Of a DNA stretch of 64,000 bases, positions 1-10,191 are shown in pieces (the stretch's first letter is position 1; each line of letters begins with the position of its first letter). The notes below the pieces were generated by a model that saw nothing but the letters and a program-made list of their open reading frames with translations, made no database searches and was not told the DNA's origin. Source of the stretch: Micromussa lordhowensis (taxonomy: Eukaryota > Cnidaria > Anthozoa > Scleractinia > Lobophylliidae); the NCBI GenBank assembly GCA_964020085.1, contig OZ026604.1, forward strand, positions 15,866,455-15,930,454, in the 5' to 3' direction. A program made the position numbers and the translations under genes.

Positions 1-132
1 AGAGCTAATCATTCTGAAAAGGAAAGACAACAAAATTTCCCAGCTAGCCAGTGATTAAAACAAAGAAAATTTGCATTTCTGAGAGAAACTGAGGTAGACT
101 GATACCTTAAGAGAAAATTAATACAAACGTAC

Positions 133-224
133 TTCAGCATAAAAAGAAGGTGCTGATGTTTTTTCATTTCTCATTTTGTCCTCTTGAATCAGGTTCTGCA
201 GAGGCACCCCAAACATCCCAGATT
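133..224 (-). CDS. ARHGAP18: Exon of ARHGAP18/28-like RhoGAP gene (start of GAP domain)
   Basis: A 92-bp minus-strand exon. It follows an acceptor ending TTGTCTTAG and ends before a donor GTACGT. The first two bases complete a Glu codon whose G comes from the exon at 552-717; the following 30 codons are open. The residues around ESGMFGVPLQNL resemble the segment that opens the RhoGAP domain of ARHGAP18/28, where family members have a GLF-VPL motif just before the GAP fold. RhoGAPs stimulate GTP hydrolysis by Rho-family G proteins at the actin cortex. The catalytic arginine finger lies further downstream and is outside this window. The next exon is not visible. Splice sites and phase are seen; the family call rests on recognition of the motif and on agreement with the neighbouring exon. 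Confidence 0.8.
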
Positions 225-551
225 CTAAGACAAAGAGAGATAAAAATGAAATAGATAGGAGGAGGGTTAATAAAATAAAAGGTCTATTTGTTGAGCTGTA
301 TCTTGTGTTACACCTGGGTATTAGCAACCTGAGTCATAATTTCTAATGAGACATTAATGCTGCTTAACCAGGGAGATATATAGACAAGTTGGGATACTTC
401 AAAAGGATTTTCCTGATGTAAAAGTTGACAAATTGAACGTTTCAGCCCAAAATTCATGAGAATCACCAAATAACTTGCACAACTTTAGCATGCATACTGT
501 ACGCAACACACAACACAGCTGTTAATATCACACCAACTTGGTACATCTTAC

Positions 552-717
552 CTCTGACTCTTCTTTTAACAGGCTTCCGTCTGTGTAGAGCTAATCCATG
601 AGAGTCAAACAAGGCTGTGAGTTCTATGAGTGACAGAGAACGTACTTTTTCCATGTCTTGGGAGGAGATACCTTGTACTCTTGTGACACCTAGTTCATCT
701 TTAGTAAGGGTAAAGTT
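552..717 (-). CDS. ARHGAP18: Exon of ARHGAP18/28-like RhoGAP gene (pre-GAP region)
   Basis: A 166-bp minus-strand exon between an acceptor GACTTTGCACAG and a donor GTAAGATG. It is open for 55 codons plus one base, and that base joins in phase to the exon at 133-224. It encodes the block SSQDMEKVRSLSLIELTALF, which closely matches the pre-GAP segment of vertebrate ARHGAP18 and ARHGAP28 (DM-KV--LALIELTALYD), followed by a basic stretch. This is the strongest single piece of evidence for the host gene. The exon is phase 0 at its start, matching the end of the small exon at 2596-2655. The reading frame also runs on into the intron as an artefactual 89-codon ORF, which is not part of the protein. 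Confidence 0.85.
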
Positions 718-732
718 CTGTGCAAAGTCCAA

Positions 733-1295
733 AATGTGTTAGCAGTGTGTGAAAAGGTCCAAACAGAATTAATGGTTCTTATCAAATATATCCCTTTTGC
801 AGCCACATGCTTTTTCAGAAGTGCTCAGAACAGCCAGTGGAAATAGTGTTTTTTTTTGCCGGAAAATAAAGAGCAAAAATCCTGACCACTCGATAGTCTT
901 AGGACACTTTTGCCATTACATGGTCTTTCTTTCCACCTTCCCCTCCCCCTCCCCACCCCCAACACAATGTTGATCTTCATTCCTCCAAAGTATACCCACT
1001 AAACGTATTCTGGACAATATTGCTTTGGGGGAAGAGGAGCTCAGAAAATTGAATAATGATTTCCCACATCAAAAATAATGGGTCATCAGTTGGTATTTTT
1101 TCAAGTGTCCCAAGGACTTTTTACCAGGATTGAAGGTTCCTCTACTGTCTCTAATGAAGCTAGTGTTAATATTAAAACTCTTGTTTACTTAAAAAAGCTA
1201 CATCACTACAAAGATAATCTGAACCCCAATAAAGGTCAAGGGCCTCTTGCCCTGTAGCCAACTACTTAATAAGTTCCTTCATCTATTCGTACTGA
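733..1295. other. Intron sequence, no gene seen
   Basis: AT-rich non-coding DNA inside the RhoGAP intron. It holds a C-rich stretch near 940-960. No open reading frame or recognisable repeat end was found. Confidence 0.5.
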
Positions 1296-1490
1296 GGAGG
1301 CCTCCTGGTTAGTGCCCTCGACGCCAGAGCAAGTGGTCCGGGTTCGAGCCCTGGCCAGGGACGTTGTGTTGTGTTCTTGGGCAAGACATTTTACTCTCAG
1401 GGTGCCTTTCTCCACCCAGGTGTATAAATGGGTACCGGCAAATTTGATGCTGGGGGGTGCACTTATGTCCAGGATTGAATGCAAGTATTG
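1296..1490 (+). repeat. tRNA-derived SINE
   Basis: The head (about 1300-1362) reads like a tRNA gene, with an A-box-like TGGTTAGTGC and a perfect B-box-like GGTTCGAGCCC. It is followed by a body containing TTCTTGGGCAAGACATTT and the phrase GTGTATAAATGGGTACC. A tRNA-like promoter joined to a conserved non-tRNA body is the hallmark of a SINE. The acceptor stem does not close, so it is not a working tRNA gene. ORFs across it on both strands are accidental. Confidence 0.7.
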
Positions 1491-2595
1491 TTTAATTATA
1501 ATTAGTACTTCATATTTGGCAGGTTTATTTGACATTTTCATATTACTTCATATTTGACACAAGTCTGTTTTGGTGACTTCTTACCAATGAGGACACTTTG
1601 TGATGCTTATCATAAGGAATTTGAATCTCATTAGCGTTCAATCCTGGACATAATTTTATCTGACCGGGTTAAGCTCCAGCCTGATGAGCCACTTGGCTCC
1701 TATGCAGACTTTACTTTAGCTATCCATTCCTATTACAGTGACTACAAACCATTTTGATAGGCAACACACACAGCAGTAAAATAGTGAAAAGGAAGCATGT
1801 CCTCACTACAATTCTCTAGTACGTTTCCCCAACACACACTCTAATAAACTCCGTTTTGAAGCAAGAAATTTATTTAGCCCTCCTCCCTCATGCTTTTCAG
1901 TCACCACTAAAACAAGAGACACTGTATATCATACCAGTCTTCCTTCAAATTCACATGACATTTTTCGCAAGCTTAGAGAAAATATTGCTCATACCTGTAC
2001 CAGAAAACTAAACAAGACACTTAATGAATGGTCTTTAATTTAGTCCAGTAGGACTCCATTTCAGTCGAAGGGACTTTGATAAGGGTCTTCAGTTTTAGTT
2101 GATTTCTGCCACTTACTCAAGTCCAGTCTACATTCCGCCGCAAGAAGAAATGACTGGACATTGTGAGCAGCAAAGCATGTCTGTGACGTAATTAATGCCT
2201 AATTTAACATTGGTTGTCGGAAAATATCATCTGATGACAATCACAGACAGGTCCACATGATGCCTACGGCTCATTAGATTTGTACCAGTGCCACTTTCAC
2301 CACCCCCTCTTTTTATTATGGCCTTCCCACCTATTTTTGTTTCATGCACCACTGGAAATGGAAAATAGGGGCAACAAATGAATACCTATTCCTTTTCATA
2401 GCACAACAAAGATAGAGAGGCCATTCTCGAGTGATGTTATCTCCATTACGCTTGTTTTCCCCTTATTTCTCTTTCAAGTAAGATACTTAACAGCTGCTAC
2501 AGTGTGTGTCTTGTGTGCAAACATCCTTACACATACACATTTGGCAGTTAAAATAACTTTAACTGCCAACTTAACAAAGTTGGCAAATAACTTAC
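1491..2595. other. Intron sequence, no gene seen
   Basis: Intronic AT-rich DNA of the RhoGAP gene. No ORF of credible composition, no splice-bounded open segment and no terminal repeat was recognised. Confidence 0.5.
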
Positions 2596-2655
2596 TGGTA
2601 GTCTAGGAAACTGAGGTTCCCTGAAAGGCTTCTTGTCACTCATTATTTTTCCATT
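2596..2655 (-). CDS. ARHGAP18: Small exon of ARHGAP18/28-like RhoGAP gene
   Basis: A 60-bp minus-strand exon between an acceptor TTTCCCACAG and a donor GTAAGTTATT (near-consensus). It is 20 whole codons, phase 0 at both ends, so it fits exactly between the exons at 12952-13178 and 552-717. It ends in PQFPRLP, which lines up with the short S-FRLP phrase just before the pre-GAP block in ARHGAP18. Because it is so short, recognition relies mainly on phase, splice sites and position. Confidence 0.7.
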
Positions 2656-4352
2656 CTGTGGGAAATGAATAAAAATAAGTCTGCAATCATACTCTCCTAT
2701 GATACATGTATATCTAACAATAATCGATCCATTGCGCATTTGAGATTTCTATTGTGCAACAGTTGACAAGGGCACAGCCCAAGTCAACTATCGCACATAC
2801 AAATTAAGAGCAAATAATCTGACTATTTTAGCATTATTTTAGTACAAATCTACCAGTCGTTCAAAAAGTCATCTAGTAAATCTTATTCACAGAAATTGTC
2901 ATGAAAATGTCATGAAAGGGACACCATTTATTAACAGCTGCAAACTGCTAGGCTACTTGAAGTATATTTAAGTGGTGACAAGAACATTTTATTATCAAGA
3001 CACAATGAAGCTTAGTTAAAAGTACATCACAGTGACTGCAATTGTATAAATATAATACTAACACTTAAAGGCTATTGAAACCTATGATATTATTCTTTGG
3101 GGTGAAAGTTCAATGCAATGTGTCTCAAACTGTTGCAACAAAATATTCAATGGTAAATTATTAGTTTCTTCACTAAAATAAATAATAATTCGAACTTAAA
3201 CAAATAACATTACTATCTGGAATCTTAGGTGGCCTTGAAAATTGAGTTAGGATTCTTTGGAACTGATAAACCACATACATGTACTTACAACGGCAAAATA
3301 AATTATTGGTTTTGTGTGCATTTATTATGATACTGTTTTTCAAAGCATCCATTGCTTGCATTACTGGTCAGATAAATTTTGCTTGCAAATGTACCCACAA
3401 ACCCAAATCTTTGAACCTCTAAAATTAAGGTGAATACATGTAGCTATAACCTACATGCTTTTCAATAAAAGTCTTACCTAACTTGGCTAAACCCTTTTCC
3501 CACTTTGTTAGGTGTTCATTAACTTCACAAAACCACAGCCAATAATGCACTTCAATGATTTCACAACCGCTGAATAAATAAACATTTTCCTGAGACTTTG
3601 TTTTTTTTTATTGTAGGGATAATAAGAAGTTAATTACTGCGACAATTGCTGCCAATAAAGCCACAAAAACAAAGGGTGTTTCGTTTAGGTAACAAATTGT
3701 TTTGAAACCTTAACAAATGCTGGGAAAAAATGAAAATCCAGTCCAAAGTTGGTTGAAACAATTTCTTCATTTGATAAGACTTTAGATCTGGGATGAGATT
3801 ATGTTAAAACTGTAACAATAAATATTTCTTGGGTGTTGTTTATACCATGAACAAGACAAAGTCTCTATCCTCACATGCGTAGCAGGTACATGTAGGTGAC
3901 TAAAAGTTCTCTTGCTGTTTTCTTTTACCTGGCTGCGATAAAAAAGAATTTATCTTTTCCAGGTCAAGTAGTCTCCAGTGGACAACATGTGTTAACTTCA
4001 AGATACCACCTTTAACTAGCAATAGTTTTCACTAGAGCTGCCCCCGCTTTTGAAGATCTGTTTAACACCTGTATATGGCTTTTACTGGATACAAATACTG
4101 TGCATACGACTGCTAAAAAAGAAACCTTTGAATATTTATCGAAGTTAATAACATCCATGTAACTGGTTAACATATTTCTCTGTAAATGGCAATGAAATCT
4201 ATTACAGCCATACAGTTTTGTTGTTATTTTTGTGAAACAGCAACGTATTGTATGTTAACAAATTTGTTTATTTTATTGTAAAGTTAATATTCTGTGTAAC
4301 AGGAATGTATTGTAAGTTAAAAAATTGGAGTAATTGTTGGGACAAATCATTA
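2656..4352. other. Intron sequence, no gene seen
   Basis: About 1.7 kb of AT-rich intronic sequence. The small ORFs here have low-complexity composition and no recognisable domain. Confidence 0.5.
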
Positions 4353-4400
4353 CAGTCGAACCTCGATTATCCGGACTTTTCGATTATCCGGACTTTTTTC
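4353..4400. mobile_element. Pogo/Tigger-type DNA transposon end (fragment)
   Basis: The sequence CAGTCGAACCTCGATTATCC, followed by a repeated CGATTATCCGGACTTTT, is characteristic of pogo/Tigger terminal inverted repeats, and it abuts TA, the usual target dinucleotide. No matching opposite end or transposase was found nearby, so this is a solo end or a MITE fragment. A further inverted pair (ATAAGCCGCAC / GTGCGGCTTAT, 4587-4641) just downstream may belong to the same debris. Confidence 0.55.
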
Positions 4401-5029
4401 TCTGGTCCCAATTTTTTCATGAATATTAATTAGTTGTGATAGTGAAAACTCAAAGTCGCAAAAGCCCAATAATCCTTTCAAAAGACTGTTGAAACAGCAT
4501 ATTATCCTGTGTGCTTTTCGAAATTCGCAAGTGCGACAAGACAAAGAAATATTCTGATGCGTTCAGCTTTTTGTAAACGTCCATTTATAAGCCGCACTTT
4601 TTTTCGCAAAATTGAAGCCAAAAATCAAGGGTGCGGCTTATCCACAGATACATCTGTGTTTGGAGTTCTCAAAAACCTAATTAATATTCGTAAAACTTCT
4701 TAAGATGTCAAGAAATACACATAAAAGAAACTGAGAGCGTGTTGCTGTTGTTCATTGACTTTTTGATGAGTGGTGGCTCCTAAAGGAGCCGTTTGTGTCT
4801 TTGAAATACGACAAAATTCGCGAGTACTCGTGAGATAAATGGCCGACTGTTTCGTTGTTTTTGACCACCTTTACGGCAACTTTGTCGACTGCATTATCAA
4901 GCTTCTGCTCTGCATGAAGTTTTTCGCCTATTGCGGGTTTCCAAACATCTTTTTGATGTGTGTAACTTTGCGGTGTGAAGGCCGCTTTTCTACGTGCTGC
5001 AAGTTCGCATTTACAATAGGCTATTTAAG
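4401..5029. other. Transposon debris and hairpin, no gene
   Basis: Contains an 11-bp inverted pair (about 4587-4597 and 4631-4641) and no convincing coding sequence. The 60-70 codon ORFs have no recognisable features. Confidence 0.4.
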
Positions 5030-5125
5030 TCTCGCGAGAAATTCAAGCAGTTGAACTTACAGTTTTTTTAGGCTCTCCCGAGACGAGAGTCTCGTCTCGC
5101 GAGACGAGATTCCCGTCTCGCGAGA
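5030..5125. promoter_or_regulatory. Three TCTCGCGAGA palindromes (possible promoter motif)
   Basis: The 10-bp palindrome TCTCGCGAGA occurs at 5030-5039, 5095-5104 and 5116-5125, embedded in further GAGACGAG/CTCGTCTC inverted copies. This palindrome is a known core-promoter motif in animals. Here it lies about 0.3 kb upstream of the piggyBac reading frame. Regulatory use is inference; it could equally be a hairpin-prone repeat. Confidence 0.35.
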
Positions 5126-5167
5126 GGGTGGTAACTTACTTTTGAGCGGTACTTGTATATATACGTC

Positions 5168-5340
5168 CTCCATAGACCCTTTGCGTAAATGGCGCCTAAA
5201 TTTGAATAACAATACTTATACATCCTAAGCCTCACATTCATGTGAAAAATCCTTTGTCTGAAAACGTGAGCCCGAGGCTATGGATGTATCAAGTATTGTT
5301 ATTCAAATTTAGGCGCCATTTATGTAAAGGGTCTATGGAG
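5168..5340. repeat. Fold-back (inverted repeat) element
   Basis: Two arms of about 60-65 bp, starting CTCCATAGACCCTTTGCGTA and ending TATGTAAAGGGTCTATGGAG, are near-perfect reverse complements around a loop of about 45 bp. This is the structure of a small fold-back MITE. Both arms carry the phrase AAATTTAGGCGCCATTTA or its complement. No coding capacity. Confidence 0.75.
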
Positions 5341-5436
5341 CTTTGTTTTGTTTTCCCCGGTCATTTGCGTTTTTTTCCTGTGGTTGTTTAAAAGGGTCTG
5401 GGGATTAGTTAAGAGTCTGCTGACCAAAGAACTTGA

Positions 5437-7276
5437 ATGTGGGCACTACATAATACCCATGTGGCCTTGTTGATTTTCAAGTGCAAATCCAACATGGCGG
5501 CATGGCCACATCGGATGAATGCAGATGAAGCTTTAGCAGAAATTTTTGCGGATAGGGACTCTGATGTTAGCAACAAGAGTGATCAAGAAAGTGAAGATGT
5601 TTGGGAGCACAGTGAAAACAGTTCAGAGTCAGTCGATGAGGAAGAGAACGAAAGTGTAGGCGAAGATGACTCGATCAATGCGAGTGATAGTGAAGGTGAA
5701 GAGGATAATGTGAGAGCTAATAATGAAAGCCAACAAAGAGGTAGAGGTCACCCTCGAGGTCCTGCAAGGGGTGGTCCTGGTGCTGCTAGAGCCGGTCCTA
5801 TGAGGGCAAGAGGTGGTCGTGGGGCTGTCAGAGCCGGGCGCAGCACAGCAAGAGACGCTCGTGCTGTTCGTGGTGCATGTGTTGATCCTGCACAGCAAGC
5901 AGCTCTTGAGGCACAGTGGGTTTCTGTCGACAGAGAGCCCAACGTTCCAGCCTTCACTGGTAATTCAGGAATAAAAGCACCACTGCCAAATGACCCTTCA
6001 ACAGGTGACATTTTGAGTCTCTTTCTCACTGATGAATTCTTTGATATCCTTGTTGAACAAACAAATTTATATGCAGCACAATACAAAAGGAACAATCCTA
6101 ACCTGCCACCACATAGTCGTGCTCATGAGTGGTTTGACATAACTAGACCTAAAATGAAGCAGTTTGTTGCTCTTTCCTTACTGATGGGGATTGTAGTGAA
6201 ACCAGGAATTTTTGATTATTGGAGCACAGGTCCTCTCCTCAAAGGGTCAATCTTTAATAGTGTGATGTCCAGAAACAGGTTTCAGAGCATTCTCCGATTC
6301 CTTCATTTTGCTGACAACAGCCAGTTTGATCCAAATGATCCTGATCGTGACCGTTTATACAAGGTCAGACCTGTTGTTGACTACCTGGTAAATAAATTCA
6401 AAACTGTGTATATTCCTGCGGATCACATTTCTATTGATGAGGAACTCCTTTTATGGAAGGGAAATCTGTCATTCAAACAGCACATTCCAATGAAGAGGGC
6501 ACGATTTGGAATAAAGATGTTTAGTCTGTGTGAGAACTCGGGGTATCTGTGGAACTCTTTTGTCAACAAAAACGATGATGACCCTCGGCTAGTCCGAAGA
6601 ATTGGGAAAAGTGGAGCCGTCATTCCCAGGCCGATGGAAACCCTGCTGAACAGAGGCTACAGGCTGTATGTGGACAACTGGCACACCAGTCAGGAGTTGT
6701 TTACTTATCTGCACGAGAATGGTACGGCTGCATGTGTAACTGACCAAAAGAACCGAATCAAGCTCCCAAGAGCATTCACCAAGGCTCCACTTGCAAAGGG
6801 GAGCACAGTTTTAGAAGAAATGGTGACCTGCTGGCTGTTCGATTCAATGACAAGAAAGAAATATACTTCTTGTCAACAATTCACAAAGCCAACATGGTCA
6901 ATACTTGAAGACGTGATTGCCAAGGTAACCAAATCAGGAAGCTGCAGGTGATACATGACTATAATCGTTTCATGGGAGGTGTAGACCGAAATGACGAGAT
7001 GATTGCCAACTACAATTCTGTCCGAAAGAGCATGAAATGGACAAAGAAAGTAGCATTTCACTTCACTGAGATCGCTTTGTCAGGACACCATTTCCCTGAA
7101 CTTATTCCTCCAACACCCATGAAACAGAATCCGCAGAAGAGGTGTGTGGTTTGCACGCGAAACAAAAAGAGAAAGGAGAGCAGAATGATATCAATGTGGG
7201 GACTGCCCTGAGAAGCCAGGACTCTATGCTGCACCATGTTTTCGGCTGTTCCACACACAACCTGACCTCAGCAGCC
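5437..7276 (+). pseudogene. piggyBac transposase (PGBD4-like), broken
   Basis: A piggyBac-family DDD transposase. The first frame (to 6951) starts with an acidic Ser/Glu-rich region, then a Gly/Arg-rich stretch (about residues 95-150), then the DDE_Tnp_1_7 domain. The first catalytic Asp is in SIDEELLLWKG (near residue 334) and the second in LYVDNWHTS (near residue 413). The third Asp (FMGGVDRND) is in a different frame at 6948-7211, so a frameshift separates them near 6830, and the shifted frame also has a TGA near 6911. A second shift near 7175 moves the C-terminal Cys-rich domain (CVVC, then QCGDCP and a later Cys/His) into another frame, ending near 7276. The likely start is the ATG at 5494 or 5515 rather than 5437. 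The element cannot make an intact transposase. TTAA-flanked ends were not resolved. Confidence 0.85.
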
Positions 7277-7289
7277 CCTAAACTTTGTT

Positions 7290-7726
7290 TTCCTCATTAT
7301 AAATGAGAACTGTTTACAATAGTTTTAGGAGCAAAATTCATTGCCTCATTACAAATTCATGATGGCTGCCAGCATCACTGACCGAAAGAGAAGAGCCATA
7401 ACATTCACAACATTTTTTTAAATTGAATTTTCTAGTGTTAGGGAATGACATTATGGTACACAGAATACTTGTGTTTTATATAGAATGTTTGAAAAACGTT
7501 TACTGCCACAAATCAAGGTTTAGTTATAAATTCTAAGATACAGTATTGTGCAAAAGTAACGCAAGCGAAATGCGCGAACTTCGTTCTTTGTTCAAGCGCA
7601 CTTTCCAGGAAAGTTCGCGCGAAAGTTCGAGTGACAATTCAAGGCCTTTGAGCGAAATTTCCCTAGAACAAAGAACGCTTTTTCGTCGACTTTTCCGTAC
7701 GAAACGAAATTTCACGATCAAAAGCG
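7290..7726. other. No gene; TTCGCGC-rich stretch
   Basis: Holds a segment (about 7560-7700) rich in TTCGCGC/GCGCGAA and inverted AAAGTTCG motifs. A 104-codon ORF crosses it but has repeat-derived composition and was not accepted. Confidence 0.4.
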
Positions 7727-8220
7727 TCGCTTCACTAATTCAGTGCCCGAAATTTCACGTTGGACAGACACAACAATTCCTTGCACGATCTATTCGATCT
7801 ACCTGTCATATAACGTTCGCGAAAGATATACAGAGGGTTTTAAACGCATTCCCGAACTAGAGTTCAGTCACGAACAGAAAGAATGAGAATTATAAGTAAA
7901 ACTTACCACGAGTGAAGACTTTGAATTTAGTTTCATTCCAGAAGAGACAGAACATAAGCCTACATTTTTTTTTGATCAGTGTAGTCGTCAGATGTCAGCT
8001 GTGTAGAAAATTATCCCTCTTCCACGTGGCTCTTCAAATCAGTACACATGCTTTTGTCTGTGACAGTATCCAAAATGGTCCTTTCATTTTCGCAGATTAA
8101 CTTCAGTACTCTGATATTTCGATAAACATGAGTTTGTTTAACGCTCTGAACGTTTCAATAACCATGATTTCGTGGCTTCTGTAAAATGCGTTTGTTGTTC
8201 TCGGTCCCACGCATTTTAAT
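7727..8220 (+). repeat. Left copy of diverged direct repeat (possible Penelope pseudo-LTR)
   Basis: This segment is repeated in direct orientation at 9463-9844. Shared phrases include GAGTTCAGTCACGAACAGA, TGAATTTAGTTTCATT, GATTAACTTCAGTACTC and GCGTTTGTTGTTCTCGGT. The left copy has about 130 bp more than the right. The right copy begins at the end of a GIY-YIG reading frame, so the pair may be the pseudo-LTRs of that Penelope-like element. Confidence 0.6.
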
Positions 8221-8370
8221 AGCTGACTTAATTACGTCATTTACACTGAAGAGCACAAGAGAGTTAACAAATTGACGTCAGTTTTTCATGCGTCTGTCCT
8301 GTTATTGCTCATAAATTTCGTCATCACATTGTCAAAGTAGCTGTGGATCCACGAGGCGATAGCCAAGGGG

Positions 8371-8650
8371 ATCCGCAGACTACAGATTGTTACTGGTGCT
8401 GCACCATCACTTTGGAACAAACTGCCAAGTGAAATACGGAACGAGGACAATTTTGAATGTTTTAAGTCTAAATTAAAGACATTTTTATTTAGAGCGGCTT
8501 ACCCTATGATATTTTGTTAGTATTTTATCATATCCAGAATTTTTTAACTTGTTTTTAAATCTTTTTACTTTTTTGTAAGGTGCCTTTGATCATATCTGCA
8601 TGTTAATTTGCGCCTAAGAAATATTAATTATTATTATTATTGTTATTTTT
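8371..8650 (+). mobile_element. 3' end of a non-LTR retrotransposon (LINE) ORF2
   Basis: An open stretch ending TAG at 8518-8520 encodes the typical last residues of L2/CR1-like LINEs in invertebrates (APSLWNKLP, then CFKSKLKTFLF). It is followed by a short AT-rich 3' UTR and a tail of ATT repeats at about 8625-8640. It is 5'-truncated to under 300 bp. It sits between the left direct repeat and the Penelope-like coding remnant, so it probably inserted there later. Confidence 0.65.
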
Positions 8651-8674
8651 TACAAAAAAATAACTCAATGACTG

Positions 8675-9503
8675 TTGCCCCTATCATTTGACAAAGCATC
8701 CTTTGACCAAGCCACACCTCCTTACCAGAAAGCACTAGACGAAAGTGGATACCACTACACCTTACAGTACGAACCACCCAAAGCAAGCAAACGGAAAAAT
8801 GGACAATGCAACAACATCCTCTGGTACATGTACAACCTTCCTTTTAGCAAGAACACCAGAACCAACATCGGACACAAATTCCTCGCCCTAGTAGACAAGC
8901 ACTTTCCCAAAAATCATAAGCTCAGAAAAATCTTCAACCAAAACACCATCAAAATCAGTTACAGCTGAATGAACAACACGAAACAAATAATCGACAACCA
9001 TAACAAACGCATCCTGACTGCATCTATACAGACTGATGATACCACCGCCACCGCCACCGCCACTACCACCAATAACGAGAAGACATGCAACTGCCTCAAA
9101 AGAACACATGCCCGCTCAACGGAAACTCCTGTAACCATCAATAATCTACCAAGCCATGGTTACACGTAAAGACAACAACACGACAGAAACGTACATTGGA
9201 ATCACAGAGAATGACTTTAAAACAAGATACAGAAACCACACCACATCATTCCGCCACACTAAACACAGAAACTCCACTGAACTTAGCAAGCATATCTGGA
9301 CCCTGAAAGACAACAACATTGAACACTTTATTTCCTGGCGCATTTTCTCATCGCAGTCACTGTACAACAGCTCAAGTAAACGATGTAACCTATGCCTCAA
9401 AGAAAAACTCCTAATCATCTGCCTACCCGAACTATCAACACTAAACAAACGCAATGAACTCGTCGTTTCACTAACTCAGTGCCTGAAATTTTGCGTTAGA
9501 TAG
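8675..9503 (+). pseudogene. Penelope-like element: RT C-terminus and GIY-YIG endonuclease, broken
   Basis: The first segment (8675-8968) encodes a stretch typical of the region between reverse transcriptase and endonuclease of Penelope-like elements (FNQNTIKISYS, then a Met-Asn-rich continuation). The TGA at 8966-8968 is in frame with the next segment, where a Cys codon would be expected. After a frameshift, 9156-9503 encodes a GIY-YIG nuclease core: TYIGITENDFKTRYRNHTTS, then HRNSTELSKHIWTLK and a Cys pair (RCNLCLKEKL). In the family, this nuclease nicks the target for priming. The reverse transcriptase fingers/palm are missing, so this is a dead 3' fragment. Confidence 0.7.
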
Positions 9504-9844
9504 ACACAACAATTCCTCGCACTATATATTTGATCTACCCGTCACGTAATGTTCGCGAAATATCCATAAGGTTTTCAATGCACTGGAGTTCAGTCACGAA
9601 CAGAGAGAATGAGAATTACAAGTAACACTTACCATGAGTGAAGATTTTGAATTTAGTTTCATTTCAGAAGAGACAAAACATATGCCCATTTTGATCGTTT
9701 TCTCAGATTAACTTCAGTACTCCGATATTTTGATAAACATGAGTGTGTTTAACGCTCTGAACGTTTCAATAAACAAGATCTCGTGGCTGTCAAACGCTTG
9801 TGTAAAAAGCGTTTGTTGTTCTCGGTACCAGCCCCATGCATTTA
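9463..9844 (+). repeat. Right copy of diverged direct repeat (possible Penelope pseudo-LTR)
   Basis: Partner of 7727-8220, in the same orientation and with an internal deletion. It overlaps the last codons of the GIY-YIG frame, as expected if the element's 3' end runs into its pseudo-LTR. Confidence 0.6.
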
Positions 9845-9861
9845 CGCTGGAGAGCGCGCGA

Positions 9862-9928
9862 CAACCTCGTTCTCAGGGTCTCTCATCTCTATGGGGCGGT
9901 AAGATGAGAGACCCTGGGAACGAGGTTG
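9862..9928. repeat. Short palindromic hairpin (MITE-like)
   Basis: CAACCTCGTTCTCAGGGTCT and its reverse complement (one mismatch) flank a loop of about 13 bp, CTATGGGGCGGTA. The arms are about 27 bp. No coding content. Confidence 0.7.
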
Positions 9929-10191
9929 AGCGGGCGAGAGCAAAATTTGATTCAGCACATGTAAAAAGCAACGCATAAGCCGGGCCTTAATACCTGAAGA
10001 AACTTGAAGCGTTTTGGCTAGATGCCGCGTTTATCATGATAGGGAGCTCGGAAAGTATATTGGAAAGATTTGCCATGTCAAAAAAGCATGTGTGGGAGAG
10101 GGAGGGGAGCTCAAGTGTGGGCTGGATGACGTGATTGGTACTGGTTCAACCGTACGATCATGTTCCAAAAGCGATTTCAGAAAAATTTCGC
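9929..10191. other. Non-coding spacer, no feature seen
   Basis: Sequence between the hairpin and the Tc1 remnant. No ORF or repeat end was recognised. It may include the unresolved 3' end of the Tc1 element. Confidence 0.3.

Noticed and set aside
1..13. Possible next RhoGAP exon after an acceptor ending CTTTTCAG on the minus strand
   Set aside because: The phase needed from the exon at 133-224 gives an immediate stop, and the exon would be cut by the window edge.
1266..1557. ORFs on both strands across the SINE
   Set aside because: They follow the tRNA-like head and have no protein features.
7546..7860. 104-codon ORF, Arg/Ser/Phe-rich
   Set aside because: It crosses a TTCGCG-rich repetitive stretch and the start of the direct repeat, and has no domain.
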